Positions 36,937-49,980 of a DNA stretch of 60,679 nucleotides are shown piece after piece; position 1 is the first letter of the stretch, and every line of letters begins with the position of its first letter. Where the stretch lies: positions 1 through 60,679 of the forward strand of contig JAYMTJ010000060.1 in the NCBI GenBank assembly GCA_036897525.1, read 5' to 3'. The notes beneath the pieces were generated by a model, which was not told where the DNA came from, did no database searches, and worked only from the letters and a program-made list of their open reading frames with translations. The DNA comes from Pelargonium x hortorum. Taxonomy: Eukaryota; Streptophyta; Magnoliopsida; Geraniales; Geraniaceae. The translations under genes were made by a program, and so were the position numbers.

Positions 36937-39660
36937 TATTCGGGGGGTTGTGGAACAAGCAAAAAGAATTCCTAGTTTGGGTGTATTTTTGAGTTATAAT
37001 AACCTTCCAGGTCTCAAATTTGTTAGAAAGTGTTTCTTAATGAGTTATTTCTAATGTGCTTGTTACCAGCTGCTTAGCATAGTTTTGTTCTATTGAGTAA
37101 GGGGCTCTACCCGGTATTATAAGGAGGATTAAGACTGCAAAATTGTCTAACTAAGAAGCTCCGTCAGGAATCCAGAAAAAAACACAAGAGGAGAGTCTTC
37201 ATTTTGTGCCTAGAGTACGACCGGCCCAGATTAAGGGTAAGGGGAGTTTAAGTGTTAGTTAATGCTGTTTTTGGAAAAATTGATAGAATCGATACCGATG
37301 ACAAGGTTTCGAAAAGGAGCAGTTCACTGTAAAAAGAGAAGTTCTTAGTTCAGGATTTTGGACATCTATTTAATTAAGTTACTCTTAGCAGCGCATCGGG
37401 TTTAGTTTAGACAAGGACTTCCACTTCCACCCTTAACAAAGGAGTTATATTATAGGGCACGCTTACAATAACAATAAATGAGGAACCTGAGGTTTCTTGT
37501 ATACTAACCAGAATTTGGGGGTACTCTTAGAGAAAGTTAAGGGCTTATTTATCCCGTTAAACTTAGATCGTTTAGACCCATATTTTGGGAATATCTCAAG
37601 TATTATATAAATACTATAAAGAATATCCACTTGGTAAATAAGTTACCTACTCGGATGTAATACTAGAAACCGCTGGTATTAGAAATTTAGACTTATAAAT
37701 CTTCCTAAAACACTGCGACAATAAAAAAACTAAGAATCTAGACTTTTTTACTGTATATAAGAAAGCCTTAAAACTAAAACGAAGTAAAATCCCTTTTTTT
37801 TTTTTACATTACTCAGGTTACACTCGAGTATTTATTAGTTTAAAACACCCCCTTGAGTTTTTTTCAGTACTAAGAGAGAACTCCTTTTACTGGACTGGAA
37901 ACTAACTCCTTACTTTATGCTTTAGTCATTCTTTTTTTGAGTTTACAGATCCTTCTCAGATCAAAAGATTCTTACTTCCCTTCTTCCCTTGAAAGGTTAT
38001 GATAATGACTTCTCGCTTACGGAAATTCTAGTATTCTCTTATTCCTTTTACTATTTTATTGGTATGTGAAAAAGAGCACAAGCTAGACCCTTTCCGACTT
38101 AAAACTTTACTTGGAATTGGAGGTCGGCCCTCTTTATATTATCACTGGAAGAACACTCATGGAAAAGCAAGAGATATCTGTTTTATTAACTTTTTTGTTT
38201 AGTAGGATGATATGTTGTAACAAAAGAAAAAATGAAGTACCTGGGTAGCCTAAACATTAGAAGAGAAACGAGACTGCATTTTAGTTATATGTTCCAATAG
38301 CATTAGGGGAAGCTCCTTTCTTTATATAGTACTAACTCGTAATCCATATATTCTGAAACGGACTTACACTGAAAACCTATACACTTCCTTCATAGTTAAG
38401 AAGTTAAGAATTCTTGCTTAAGAGGCCAAGTACACTTTAGTTTGATAGTTTTTTCCGGAGATCCTTTAAATAAACACTAGTTACAGGAGTCCTATTCTAA
38501 GTCAATTTCTAGCCTTATATTATATAAAGTGGAAAAGTGTATGAAACTCTGGTACTTACTCTTCCTATTCTTTCTTATTTGTTTGTGTCAGTGCAGTGTT
38601 CAGTTGCGTGTTGGTTAGCTTAGTCTTGAATAGCTGTTAGGCTAAGCCTTATTAATGAATCATACCTTACTCGATTCAAGGGTCTCCTAATACAAGTAAT
38701 ACAAGGTTCAAAGTCTTCTTTCCAAAGGGGGTTATATTTTAGAGGCTTGTAAGCAAGCTTCATTTTCAAGGGAATGAGGAATTTCTTCTCTTCTCAGTCA
38801 GGTCTTTTTTTAGAGTTGGCTTCACTAGACGGGAAAATGCAGTATCGGAAGTAAGGTAAATACTGAATAAACATAGGAAATCAAACTTTAAAAGCCTAAA
38901 ATCAACGTATTACTTATTGCCTTCTAATAAGCTAATATAATAACTCTGGTATTGTTCTAATTATAAGCCCTGCACTTAATTTTCCAACTTATAAGAAACC
39001 GCGTTAGTTATGGAACCCCTCGATAAAGCTTAAGACTTGTTTATCAGTCTTTGCAGCTAGACACTTCCTTCTATAGGCCTCATATGGGCTAAGTCTCTCC
39101 TTGTATTTCTGGTACACTTTACTCTGTAAGGGGATACCAATAAGAAAGAGTAGGAAAGTTTCAACTAATTAACGAGAACCAAGTTTATATTATTTCTTTA
39201 AGCAGGCAAATGAAGGAGTTATAGAATTTTTTCCGATTGTACTAATTGAATTCTTGTTCTTGGAAACGAGCCAAGCTAGGTACTGTATTGCTAGTCGATG
39301 GATAAGACTGTGTAGCAGTTGAAAGAAGGTGATAGCTAGCAAAGGAGTCTAATAACAGATAAACAAACAGATTCTCTTGTTTCTGATGGCGCAAATCCTG
39401 TCATTTTCTTTATAGAGAGTAGATTCCCTAGTATTTATAGTTTAGGATGAAAGAAGATAGATAGACTTCCTTATTAATAGCTACATCTCATCTCATAATG
39501 AAGGACAATCCCATTAATTAAAGAATTTTGAGACTTTGTTCATGTCCATTAGCCCTAAATACCATCTTTATTGACAGCTTCCAAAGGTATGAAATCCATT
39601 AGCCAAAGACAAGAATCTATTTCATGTGTAAAGAGCCAGTGCTTTTCATTACATTAAGGC
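36937..39660. other. Intergenic, no gene
   Basis: AT-rich desert passing into a more normal island from about 38540. A T12 run lies at 37794-37805. No RNA gene, coding relic or sizeable repeat found. Confidence 0.5.
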
Positions 39661-39703
39661 TTAGGATTAACTCCTCTGCTATACAAGGTTCCTAATAGGA
39701 GTA

Positions 39704-39733
39704 CATTCTATTTCAGGTACTGTGTTATTAATG
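39704..39733 (+). repeat. 30-bp dispersed repeat, copy 2
   Basis: Partner of 5820-5849 (29 of 30 identical). Within about 105 bp downstream agacaagtact recurs, as after copy 1. Confidence 0.85.
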
Positions 39734-42700
39734 TTGCTTGTTAGATTCATGGTTCCTTACTTAGTAAATAAAATAAGAGCTGCACCAACTTGGCTTTCAC
39801 TGTATAGAAATTCTATAAGGTATAGCGCTCAAGAGACAAGTACTAATAAAGAAAGAAGAAGTTAGTCAAATAAAAAACTAGGATCTACTTTCAAAGGCTT
39901 TCAACGTCCAGTGTATTTCTACTGCCAAGAGGTTTTGAGTTGTTCCTTCCCGTATTGTAACTAACATTTCTAATCAATGAGCCTTGTTGCTTATATCTTT
40001 TTTTAGGACTTCTCTCTACTCTACTTAAAATGAAATGAAAACTTCAAGCCTCTTCCTTAGTCTTAGTATAAGTAATTCTAAGCAATTCCTATTAAATTAG
40101 CGAGTAGTACACATTTCTTTATGCCCTAAATAAAGGGACCATGCGAAATAATCCGGGACTTTAATTTCAAAGACTTACCGCATATGTTACTGTGCTTTAT
40201 TCGGACTAAAATAAAATACACTGCACATTAAAAAAAAATACGATGGATATACTATAAAATATGTTTATTTTACACCACAGTATAGTAAAAATTGAAATAC
40301 TACTCTTCTAGGTACTCGAACTCTAGATACTTCCTCAGTAGGTCCTCCTCTTTAACCCGTATGAAAGGGCCTCTCTAGTCAGAGAAATCTCCTGGATAGA
40401 TTAAAAAAGTATATCCTTTGCGTTTATCCGTTCGAAATTCCTCAACTGTAGGATTCTCAACTACTCACAGTAACCTTGGACTGCATATCCAAGCGGATTC
40501 CTCCCTTAGCTAAACCAAGGCCCTCCTTATCTTTCTTAGTCCTTTAGAAGTGTTATGAGGAACCTGTTACTTTCTTATACGCCCCCATCTTTTAGATAGT
40601 ATAGGTACCTTAGCTATCGTATAGAATCAGAAGCAAGGTTTCCTAACAAAGCCAAGATAATTAATTCAGAGAATGTCCCTCCCTTCATGGGCCTAAAAAG
40701 AAAAGTACAGTTAGAGTTGGCAGGCTTTCGAACAGGGTCTTCGCGAAGGAAATACGCGATTCAGATGAATGCACGGCACTCTTATACATTGAAAGGCGTC
40801 TTAATTTATTAGGTTTCTTTATATACAAGGCCAAAAAAACCCTTTATTTAGTTAGCATTTCAATAGGATCAAGGGCAATTCCCAGCCAAATCCAGAATGA
40901 CTCTCGTAGGGTATTTAAGGGGAAACCTAAGGCAATTTCTAATTTTTGAATTTTCCATATAGTTTTATACAATATGAGTAGGAAGTCTTGCGCATCCAGG
41001 ATAAAGAGAAACCACAAACCTTTTAGGCTAGTTGCTACGTAACAAAATCTGCTTTAGCTGTAAGCCGGCTAAGCGGTGCTATAAAATAAATTAGTTGCCC
41101 GCACTAGGTTCTCTCAAAATAGAATATCCAGCATTTTTGGTCATGAAATGAGGGAATACTTCCATCTAATGGCTAATGGAGTCTGGCCCACATTGGGACT
41201 CATAAGCAATCTATTGAGAGCCCCCTTTTACATACAAGATAAAAAGAAAGGGTAATCCTGAGATTTACGTTTACTGTTCACCTTTGGTAAACAAGCTACA
41301 GGGGCTCCTTTCTTTTTAATAACAGTATGTCTAATCGTAATTCATAGTTAGTAACTACTTCCCTAAAAGTTTAAACCTCCTGTTAGTGAGCCCTTGAAAC
41401 CTAAGTAAAGTAGTGAAAGATTCCGAGTAAGTAAAACGGAAGAACTCGTACATCTAGATAATAGAAAGAAATAAGTATAAACTGTAAGGACTTCCCCGGT
41501 GTACACAGTACTAGATATCTCTTGCTTTTTGAATATTAAAATTTCAGTCTCGTAACTTAAATAAGGGCTGATCAAAGCACACCTAAGGAGGACCCACTTA
41601 GTGAGATTCCTTTCATGCTTTCCCACGTAAGGGCCCCTGTTTCAAAGTAATGGCTTTACTAGTTTGGAGCTCCTTACTTAAGCTTAAGTTTTTTTTAGGG
41701 TGTAAGGTAGAGTTCTCTCCGCAGGGTACAAAATAAGGAAGTTCCTAAAATAAAATATAAGGAGTATGCATATCTAATCTGTAACTTTCATTAACCAAAA
41801 AAAACTATACCCCTTAAGGAAGCCCGTCTTGACTGTTAAAAAAAACTTATTTACGACGGCGTATTAGTATTAAAAAAGGCAAATCTGGAACTGCACGAAA
41901 CTAGACACATAAGTCCTTGAATTTTAGTTAGCGCAATTGAGAACCTTCTTTACTAAGTGCTTGAGCTCAAAGAATTAGCCGCTGGGTATTTATCACGAAA
42001 ATCAAGGGGTGAATCGGATTCCTATATCTCCTATACTAGAGTATAAAGGTATTCCTAAGGCTTTACTATCTTATGTATCCCACCGAATTTACAAGGATCT
42101 CCCAAAACCGGTAAAGGATCCGTTAGAAGCCCCCTTACCAGAAAAAAGCCAAAATCTTTTAGGACTCCTTAATTAAGGTCTCACTACTTACTTTCTTTGT
42201 TAAACTCTTAAAAGTCTCGAACACTGACAAACAAAGAAAATTAACAAGAATTAAGTAGCTCGCTTTGATTCGAGCATACCAGTTAAAGCCCCATCTCACG
42301 AAACTAAAAAAATCCTTTGAAATTTCTGCACTATTTCTCTTTAATTGCAGTTAGGCGCGTAACGTAGACCCACGCCACGAGCTGAGCTTGTTTGCATATG
42401 GTAGGGGGTCCCTATTTTAATAATTTCTAGTGTAAATATATTAAGATGGGGTTTGGGGCTTCTTTTAGATAAGACGACTGACTTATCAAGGCTAATCTCT
42501 GAAAACTAATTACAGCAACAGCGGTCGTAGACTAAATAGACTATAAATGTATAAGACATACATGAATTTAGAGGCTAGGACATTGCCTTTTTATAGACAC
42601 CCTTTTAAGTAAGGAATCCTTGTATATTAACTTTCAAAATCGAGTAGATAAAGTTATGTACAAGAGTCCGCTTTAGTTTAGGGTTACTAGGGCTTTTTGC

Positions 42701-42800
42701 TCAAGCAGTTATATGCAGCATAGGACTACTTTAGTACTGTCGTCACTAGGTGGTATCCCTTTTTGAATTGGGTTAAGCAACCCCCGATAGTTCAGGATGC
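39734..42800. other. AT-rich intergenic, no gene
   Basis: No gene found. A GC-richer patch at 40725-40800 (gcgaaggaaatacgcgattc) is unassigned. The 87-codon minus-strand frame 41363-41626 resembles no family and fits chance. Confidence 0.5.
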
Positions 42801-42805
42801 CCTTC

Positions 42806-42814
42806 TCTCTTATG
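42806..42814 (-). promoter_or_regulatory. CATAAGAGA promoter-like nonamer
   Basis: The minus strand reads CATAAGAGAGAAGG, an exact match to the plant mitochondrial CRTAAGAGA core. No gene lies downstream on that strand within kilobases, so it is probably orphaned or accidental. It also forms one arm of a small ctctc-ttat-gagag hairpin. Confidence 0.2.
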
Positions 42815-42839
42815 AGAGCTTCTTGGGTAGAGATTTTAA

Positions 42840-42876
42840 GAGCCGTATGGGCGTCTATACTTGTTTGTACCTTTTC
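42840..42876 (+). pseudogene. Possible group II intron domain V remnant
   Basis: GAGCCGTATG at 42840-42849 is the standard 5' strand of domain V, the catalytic core hairpin of group II introns. It is followed after a plausible loop distance by CTTG and TTTGTACCTTTTC, where CACGTACGGTTC would be expected. The 3' strand pairs only partly, so if it is a real remnant it is inactive. No exon or domain VI bulged-A helix is recognisable, and I cannot say which nad, cox or other intron it came from. Confidence 0.3.
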
Positions 42877-43143
42877 ACTTTAATATATGTCTAACGTCAT
42901 TAAAGAGAGCCCCTTTTACAAAGGAATACTCTCAAATCTTCTCATAAACTTCTAAGTGCTTTACCCTGACTGAACTAGATTGGTAAACTGGAAGAGCCCC
43001 CCCTTTTTACATACCTTATCCGGGCGAGGGAGTTTAGTTTATTCCTTTATTCTAAGCTAAGGAGGATTTTCTAAATAGGATAGCGTAGCGCAGTGAATTC
43101 CTTCTTATTCTAGGGACTCCTACTTTTTTTTAGGAGGTCCTAC

Positions 43144-43179
43144 TCTATACTAGACTCTATACTAGACTCTATATTAGAC
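43144..43179. repeat. 12-bp tandem repeat, three units
   Basis: Unit tctatactagac occurs twice exactly and a third time with one change (tctatattagac). Confidence 0.95.
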
Positions 43180-45290
43180 AGGTGTTTCAAAGAGCTAAAA
43201 ACTAAACTTTCCGAAGTTCGGTAATGTTACCCTACTACTATACTTAATGCGATTAAATTCTCTTAATGTAGTATACCCCAAACAAGCTTTCCAAAGGCTT
43301 GTGAATTAAGAGTGTGACCTTGAGCTCGGAGAAGCAAAATAAGTGTTCTTTAAAGGGTTGCTTATACTGGGCGTTTCTTCAAAGTTAAGATATAAGTCCT
43401 AATTAGCAGTCTTTTCTTAAACTATGACTTAGAAGGTAGGGGCACCCTTGTCTTTCTACAACCCGCTATAAAAATGTTATGTCTCTAAAAGGAATTTGCT
43501 TTTATCTGTGCTTAGTACTAAAAAAAAGGAGGACCTCTTTGAAAAAAAACCCTTACTACTGAATATATCCCTAAGAATCATAAACAAATAACCCGTAATT
43601 GTGTTAATTATAAGGAGAATACGCGCACTCCTTGTTCTCCTTATTAATTTAATAGCGCTAGAGACTTTCAATTGAATTAAGAGTAACCCTGTAAAAGACA
43701 GGGAAGAAGTTTTTAGAGGGCAGCGCCCCTTTCAAAGGTCTAGATAGAGTATAGTGTATAATCTACTATGTAGGATAAATTCCTGCTTTTGTTTGTTAAT
43801 TAATCGCATAGAGTCCTTATTTAGTTTTAGTTCTTTTCTTAGCGCCCCGGTCTTATATATATTCAAATTCTATAACTCTTAAGCTCTGGCAAAAAAGAGT
43901 AGTATATGAAAAGAGCGTGTCTTGAAAAGAAAAGGCCCCTAATACATGCCGTTCTAAAGTAATGGAAAAATTAGAAAGCTTATGGTTTTACTTGTTTGTT
44001 TATGCTACTCAGTTTTACATTTTTTTTATTAGGACTTCCCACCGATTTAGATATAATTCGAGGGTTCTGAACGAGTCTCGGTCCTGTTGGATTTACTTAA
44101 ATAAAGGAGGTCTATGCTCTAGCTATTTGATCCTTTCCCTTTCTTCGTTACTTTTCTTTTCATAATTCAGAAGAGATTTCAAATTTATATTATAAAGGAG
44201 GGTTTGGACTAAGACTTCCCTGGACTTTACCTAACTAGAAGTTACATTTATTTAACTCGGGCATTCGAGATTTCCAAGCTATACAAGTAAGGAATAACTC
44301 TCGCAAACAATAAGAGTTCATTAAATTGGGTTTAGTACTAAAGAAAAACTAAAACTCTTGCAGTGCAGGTATTTCTGACAGAGTGCATCCTCGGGATCCT
44401 GCTAATTGGATAGGATATTCTTGTCAAGACACCTAAAAATGATAGACAAGTGCCCAGAAGGGGTCCCGCAGTTTATTAAAATTCTAAGTATTTATGCGTA
44501 TGGTATTTGGTGGAAATCCTTGAATTTCTTGATAAAGCTTTGGTATCTCTTTATTTTCAAAGTGGTTTAAAGACGAAAAGAATTTGATAATTTTATAGGA
44601 CTTATTAATACTGGCTTCGTATACTTATCCTTTTTTTTACAACTAACAGGTATGGAAGGGGCTCTTAGAATATAATAGGGACTCCTTTTGAAAGTCATAG
44701 ATAAGGGGCCCTACTTGTTACTGAGTCGCTCCCCTAGCCGAATAAATCAGATTGAGTAGGATTCCATGGTATGAGGGGTTATGCTAGTGCCACTGACTCT
44801 AAAGCATACAAAAAAAGGGGGCTTTTATATTGAGTAATCCCCGGTTTACTTGTGCATAACATAACTAAGTAGATTTTCTTAGTTATTGGATTGGTACAAA
44901 TTTCTATGTAAGTAAGGGTTGTTGCTTATTAAATAAATATCTTAATAAAAGAAAAGGCTTAAGCCAGACACAAGGGAAATAGATCTTATATCTTAAATTC
45001 TAGTATTTCGCATAAAGAGTGTAAATATAAAGAAGAAGAGGTGCGTGCTATTATCATTGAGTTCATAACTCATCGGAGTCCCTTATTGAAATATTCTCAA
45101 TCAAAAAAAAGGTCCTTGGTTATGGGTTCTAATAGCGCGCTTTTATCTCATGAAAGTAGATGGGGTAGGGTCGAGTGAGTGTCTGTCATACTTGCTGCTT
45201 CATACCTAAAAGTCCATAGACTCCCCACAAAAGCTTGGTACCCTGAAAATTACCACCTTCACTTATAAGAATAATAAGAACACTAGAATT
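43180..45290. other. AT-rich intergenic, no gene
   Basis: No gene found. The 64- and 67-codon frames at 43477-43671 and 43962-44165 are hydrophobic, AT-driven and unrecognised. Confidence 0.5.
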
Positions 45291-45314
45291 AGAATATAAC
45301 CTGGAATATAACCT
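45291..45314. repeat. 12-bp tandem duplication
   Basis: agaatataacct is followed directly by ggaatataacct. Confidence 0.9.
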
Positions 45315-45849
45315 GTAAGAACCTGTCCGCGGCATACACCTTAGAGTCGGCTTGAACCATAAAAATTAGAAACTAATTAGTCTCGTATTACATGTTATAG
45401 TAGAAGGTGGAACCCTCGCTGGAATACTGAGCTGCAACTCTTTAACTTAGCAGGAGTTTCTGAATTCTATAGAGCTGAAAATCCGGGAGATCAAAAATGG
45501 CATACCACTAAAAACGGGACTGGGTAGAACCAAATAAAGAGGATACCTTGGAAATATGTAATCCACAATTTGCAAAGAGGAAAAGCATAGCCCTGCTTTA
45601 TCCACTACCGGTACTAACGGGAGTACTCCCTTATAAAACACCCAAAATTCAGATATACACCTAGTAGTACAATTCAATCTTAATGCCTAATATGATAATA
45701 ATGCAAAAAGAATATCATAAGGAAAGGGACCTCTTAAACTTATGCTATTAGAACTTCTGCGATAGAGAGTGGCGGGGGAACCGGAAAAGGAGGCCCGAAT
45801 ATGAACGTTGGTAAGTATAAGTAATTGGTTCAAAATAGAAGTAAAGCTC

Positions 45850-46085
45850 TACATGATAGCTACAGTAAGAGTAAGTCTAGCAGCAAATACTAAGAGTTAT
45901 ACAGAAACAACTAAAAGAAGTAAGTCAAGAAGAAAGAAGTTAAAGCAGATTGGGTACAGATTCTAGGGTCTTCTTCTACTTCTAGCTCTGAGGTTCTGAG
46001 CAAAGCTATTTCAATTCAAAGAGTTGTGAAAGCAGTTCTCGGTCTGAACGTTATTAATATTCTGAAGGAAGTGAGTGTCTCTGAG
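45850..46085 (+). repeat. Ser/Lys-rich repeat family, member 4 (longest)
   Basis: Reads DSYSKSKSSSKY, then in another frame RSKSRRKKLKQIG, then GSEQSYFNSKSCESSSRSER and YSEGSEC, with stops and frame changes between. It shares agaagtaagtca (45916-45927) with 34024. Its second half, 45953-46033, is a diverged copy of 59719-59782. The Ser, Lys, Arg, Glu and Tyr bias is held across several frames' worth of sequence, so either a decayed gene or cryptically simple purine-rich DNA would fit. Confidence 0.45.
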
Positions 46086-49000
46086 AGTGTATGGTATGTA
46101 CTATCATTTATCCTATATAGAACTCCCTCCCTCCGTCCGCAAAAGCTCGAGTTGGGTAGATGGATGTACTACTAATCTTTCCTAAGGCTGTTTGCTCATT
46201 AACGATAAGCTACAAAGGGGTGAAGGGATATCCCTTCCTTAATATAAATACAACTTTTTTTTATAAGTGTCTAACTCTTACCTTTACTTTATCTATTACT
46301 AACAAAACAATAAAACAGTTTCTTTTCTAGAGTTTTCCAAAGCGCCTACAAGAGCTAATAATTCGAGGAAATCTAAAGAAAGAAGTAATGGTGGTTGGTT
46401 CCCGATCAAACGAAGAGAAGAGCCCGGGGAGTTCTCTAAAACAGAGGAATCTGATATGCTATTTCTGCTTTTGTAAGGATCTCTCAACACCCTGTCTGTA
46501 TCTGACAAGGATAGTAATCCAAATTATATAGTAAATATTGACTCTAAAGTCATCTATAAAGAAAGTATAGAAGTTTCGGCTTCAATCAATCTAATTGTAG
46601 TAATTGAATCTACGAAAAGGAGAGCCTGCTTATAATAGGAGTTTCGTACACTCTATATTCCACTTCTTTATATCATAAAAACTTCTTAGGAACTTAGATG
46701 AGAGTATCCCCCCAATCTCTTGTATACTCACCCACCCTGTACGAGAAAGACCCCTTCTTAATAAGTACAATTTTACTATATAATCAACTCACTCAAGTAC
46801 GAATCTCACGAAAGCCTCTTGACTAGCGCTCACTATATTTGGTTTTTTTGGAATTACAATTATGACTAATGTCAGAAATTATAGAATAGCTCCGTCTAAG
46901 GGATTTTAAAGTTACCTTAACTTTAGCAAACAAAAACATCTATAAAATATATATAATGCTGAATTTTACACTTCATAGGGGTTTTATACTGCGGGTTCTA
47001 GTCCAGCCCAGGGTATGAATACCAAATTGTTGAAGTCAATAGAAGAGAAGGATAGGGTCTTTTTGCGCCATCAACCAATATACCGAATTGCCGTTTCGTT
47101 TTGATTCAAAGTTTTTTGTATATTTTTTTTACTAGGAGAATAAGCTTCTTTACCAACAAAGGATAGATTTCCTTATTGTAATTTACCTACTTAGCACGAG
47201 TCTCTCTAAACTCTAAAAGAGGAATATTCTTAAATAAAAAACTATGTTACCCACGTCAGGTTTTTTTTAGATCTCTGTTACTTAGCCAAAATGAGTTTAA
47301 AGACTTAGCCTCGTCTTCTAATTACTTGTTTCAAAAAAGTATCAACGCAAGATTGAATACAGGAAAGCTTAGTATAAACCAGAACCCTATTACCAATAGA
47401 AAAAACTCGGAATTTACTTAGTTTTTATAGGAGGGTGTCCAGAGTCAAAAATGAGCAATACCACGTTCAAGCGCGAATATCCCTGGGTCTTTCTATAAGT
47501 CAGACACTTAATCCGGTTTAATATTATGTTACTAAACTGTAAGCATCCTTATTATAAGGTGGGTGCTTCAATTGATTGGATCCCGCATTGCTCTTTACAA
47601 GGGCTCAAAACCCGTAGCTTTAAGGGCTCCTCATACCTCGTCTAATTTCTATATATTAATGTTTCTTATACTATATAGTAATTAAGCGGCAAGACATCTT
47701 TTCCTGTGCTTTCTTATTCTTTTCTTAGGTATCGTCTAGAATGACAAGGAATTTTATAACTTAGGCGGTTGCCTACCCATTTTACTGTTTTTATGCCTTC
47801 CAAAAGAAGTACTACCCCTAATGCGGGGCTCCTTATACTAAGAATCAAAATGAGTCGGAGATATCGCACTCAAACTCTCACTAGACCCCCTTTGTGTTTT
47901 AGACAAGTTTTTTTTATAAGGTTTTGGTCGTTTTCGATTTAACCTACGCTTTTCTTATCTTTAATTTAGTTTTTTTAGAAAGAAGGATATACTGCGAGTT
48001 CAAGAGCTACTTATTATCGTTATAGAGGGGGGGCCTCCGAGCGGTTATGTCTTTAGTTCCGGCTGTTAAATGATAAACTTTCTGTTGTAGAGAAAGCAAG
48101 GTCTTTTTGGATCTCTTAGAAACAAGGTTTTCGTTTACTGGATACTTCAAGTCTTTTGCTTTGGCCCAGTATGCGTGGGTGCGGTGAAAACTAAGAAATC
48201 CGCGGGTCTTTGCTATAGTCTATTTGAAAAGTATACGAGTTTGTTGCTCGAGGTAGTTTACCCTTCTACAGGGTTGTAAAATCAAGAGACAAATCTAATG
48301 ACTAAGGGAAGGGGGCGGTCGATTAAATCCGGTTTGCCATTATGTCATCCTTCTCAATTTACTTACTATTAAACTAAAGAAATTCTTTCTAATCCAAGTA
48401 ATAGTATAAACAGGGAAGCGCCCTATTTTGTTTTGTTCCTTTTCTTTTTAGTATGAGCCTTAGCAGAAACTTATCTTAAGCCAGTTTTACTATTAACTGT
48501 AACTGGGTTGGGGTTTGTATCCCACGAAAGGGTATAAAGGACTTTAAAAGTTAGCAAGACTAAAAGGGGTGCTCTATTCTTACCAGATAATCAATAGACA
48601 AAAAAAAGTCGGGTTGACTTTCTTGCTGTACTAATTTCGTAGGAGTTTCCTGAGTAGTGCTTTCGCAGCTTATCATATTGAAGAGAGTGTCAAAAAAACT
48701 TTTAGACCCACTTTTAATTTAAAAGTTCTTACGGCGCTGGGAGCCAGCCTAGAGTCCCCTAATACTCTAAATTTCAGAGAATTTAAGTAAGGGGAAAGGC
48801 AAAATCCACTTAGCAGACCAAAGAAAGAAAGAAAGAAAGTCTTTTTTGCTTCTAACCCAAAGAAAATGTACCCTTAAAAGGGTCTTCAACTTTCTTTTTT
48901 CTGGCTGTTAAATCTAGAAGTGTGGTATGAAAAGCCTCTTTTTTGGATAGCAATAACTTTAGTCTAGAGAGACCTGTAATCTAAAACCCAATTTCATGGG

Positions 49001-49480
49001 AAAGGATTATTTAGGTACCTCTCAGGGTTATCTGCCTTGGCAAATTCTGTATTTATTAAGATGTTTGTTACTTTACTTTATAAGAAAAGAAGCGGGGATC
49101 TTGTAAAAAGTTACACGAGTAAACAAGATTGGGTTAAAAAAATCAACAAAGTTGTAGTTCAGGGGACCTAATTAGAGGCTTACGGGAAATTTCTTAAGGA
49201 GTGCCGTTTATCCAAAGCATTTTTATACTAAACTAAGGGCTACCTTTTGTTTGACTAGGGGTTTTCTCTTCCCAGGCTCTTTTTTTTTTTTTTACTTTCA
49301 AATTAAAAAACGGCACCGTTATTTTGGGGTTTTGGAGTCATTTCGTGGATTTACGTAAATAAGCAATTCTACGAGTTCTCTAACGAAGAGTTTCCAGGGA
49401 GTCTCCTTTAAGAGCCTGCAGTCTGTGGAATTCTTAGGCTCGCGCGCAGTCCGATAAGGTGAGAAAACCCGTTTAGTTTT
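46086..49480. other. AT-rich intergenic, no gene
   Basis: No gene found. A (gaaa) microsatellite lies at about 48820-48839, a T14 run at about 49280-49293 and a G-rich word (gaggggggggcctcc) at about 48025. A T-arm-like gggttctagtcc at about 46994 has no tRNA body. Confidence 0.5.
48820..48839. repeat. (GAAA)n microsatellite
   Basis: About five units of gaaa, the only clear simple tetranucleotide repeat in the window. Confidence 0.85.
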
Positions 49481-49499
49481 TATAAATAAGGTTTTAATT

Positions 49500-49980
49500 C
49501 CAGCATTGGGTACTTATCTAGATAGAAGTATAGCTACATACAAGGAAAGAAAACCTAGGGTAATAAAACAGGCGTGAAGGATGTTAAGAAAAGTACAGCT
49601 ACAAAGAGAAGTGTAGCTCTTAAGACTATAAGGACTTTCGGGATAGTGATAAAGTAAGGGGAGTTGAAATGGATATTGAGAGAGGGTAACATAACAGTTT
49701 GTTTGTTTTTTCTTGTTGATGTTGCTCCTAGTGTAAGGTTAACTTTACTTTGAAACTACAATACCTTACCCTTTTTTCCCTATGCTACAGTTGGGTAGAA
49801 GGACTAATACAATACAATCTAAAGCCCTTATGTAACGATAAGCAGAGTAAGAGTTTATTATCAAGAAAGGTATAGCCTACAATAAGAAATAAGAAAGTCG
49901 TGATACGGATACAGACTAAGATAGGTTTACAGAATAAAAGTTATGAGTCTTAAGAAAAAGAGGTTAAGATTAGATTAAGA
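49500..49980 (+). repeat. Purine-rich stretch resembling the Ser/Lys-rich family
   Basis: Contains agaagtatagctacatacaagg, gtacagctacaaagagaagtgtagctc and many aagagtaag-like words, as in 45850-46085. No long exact word ties it to the family and no frame stays open, so the assignment rests on style only. Confidence 0.2.

Noticed and set aside
41363-41626. 87-codon minus-strand frame
   Set aside because: No recognisable domain, AT-driven composition, and length within chance expectation.
43144-43179. Tandem 12-mers as a CRISPR-like array
   Set aside because: Units are directly adjacent without spacers; this is an ordinary tandem repeat.
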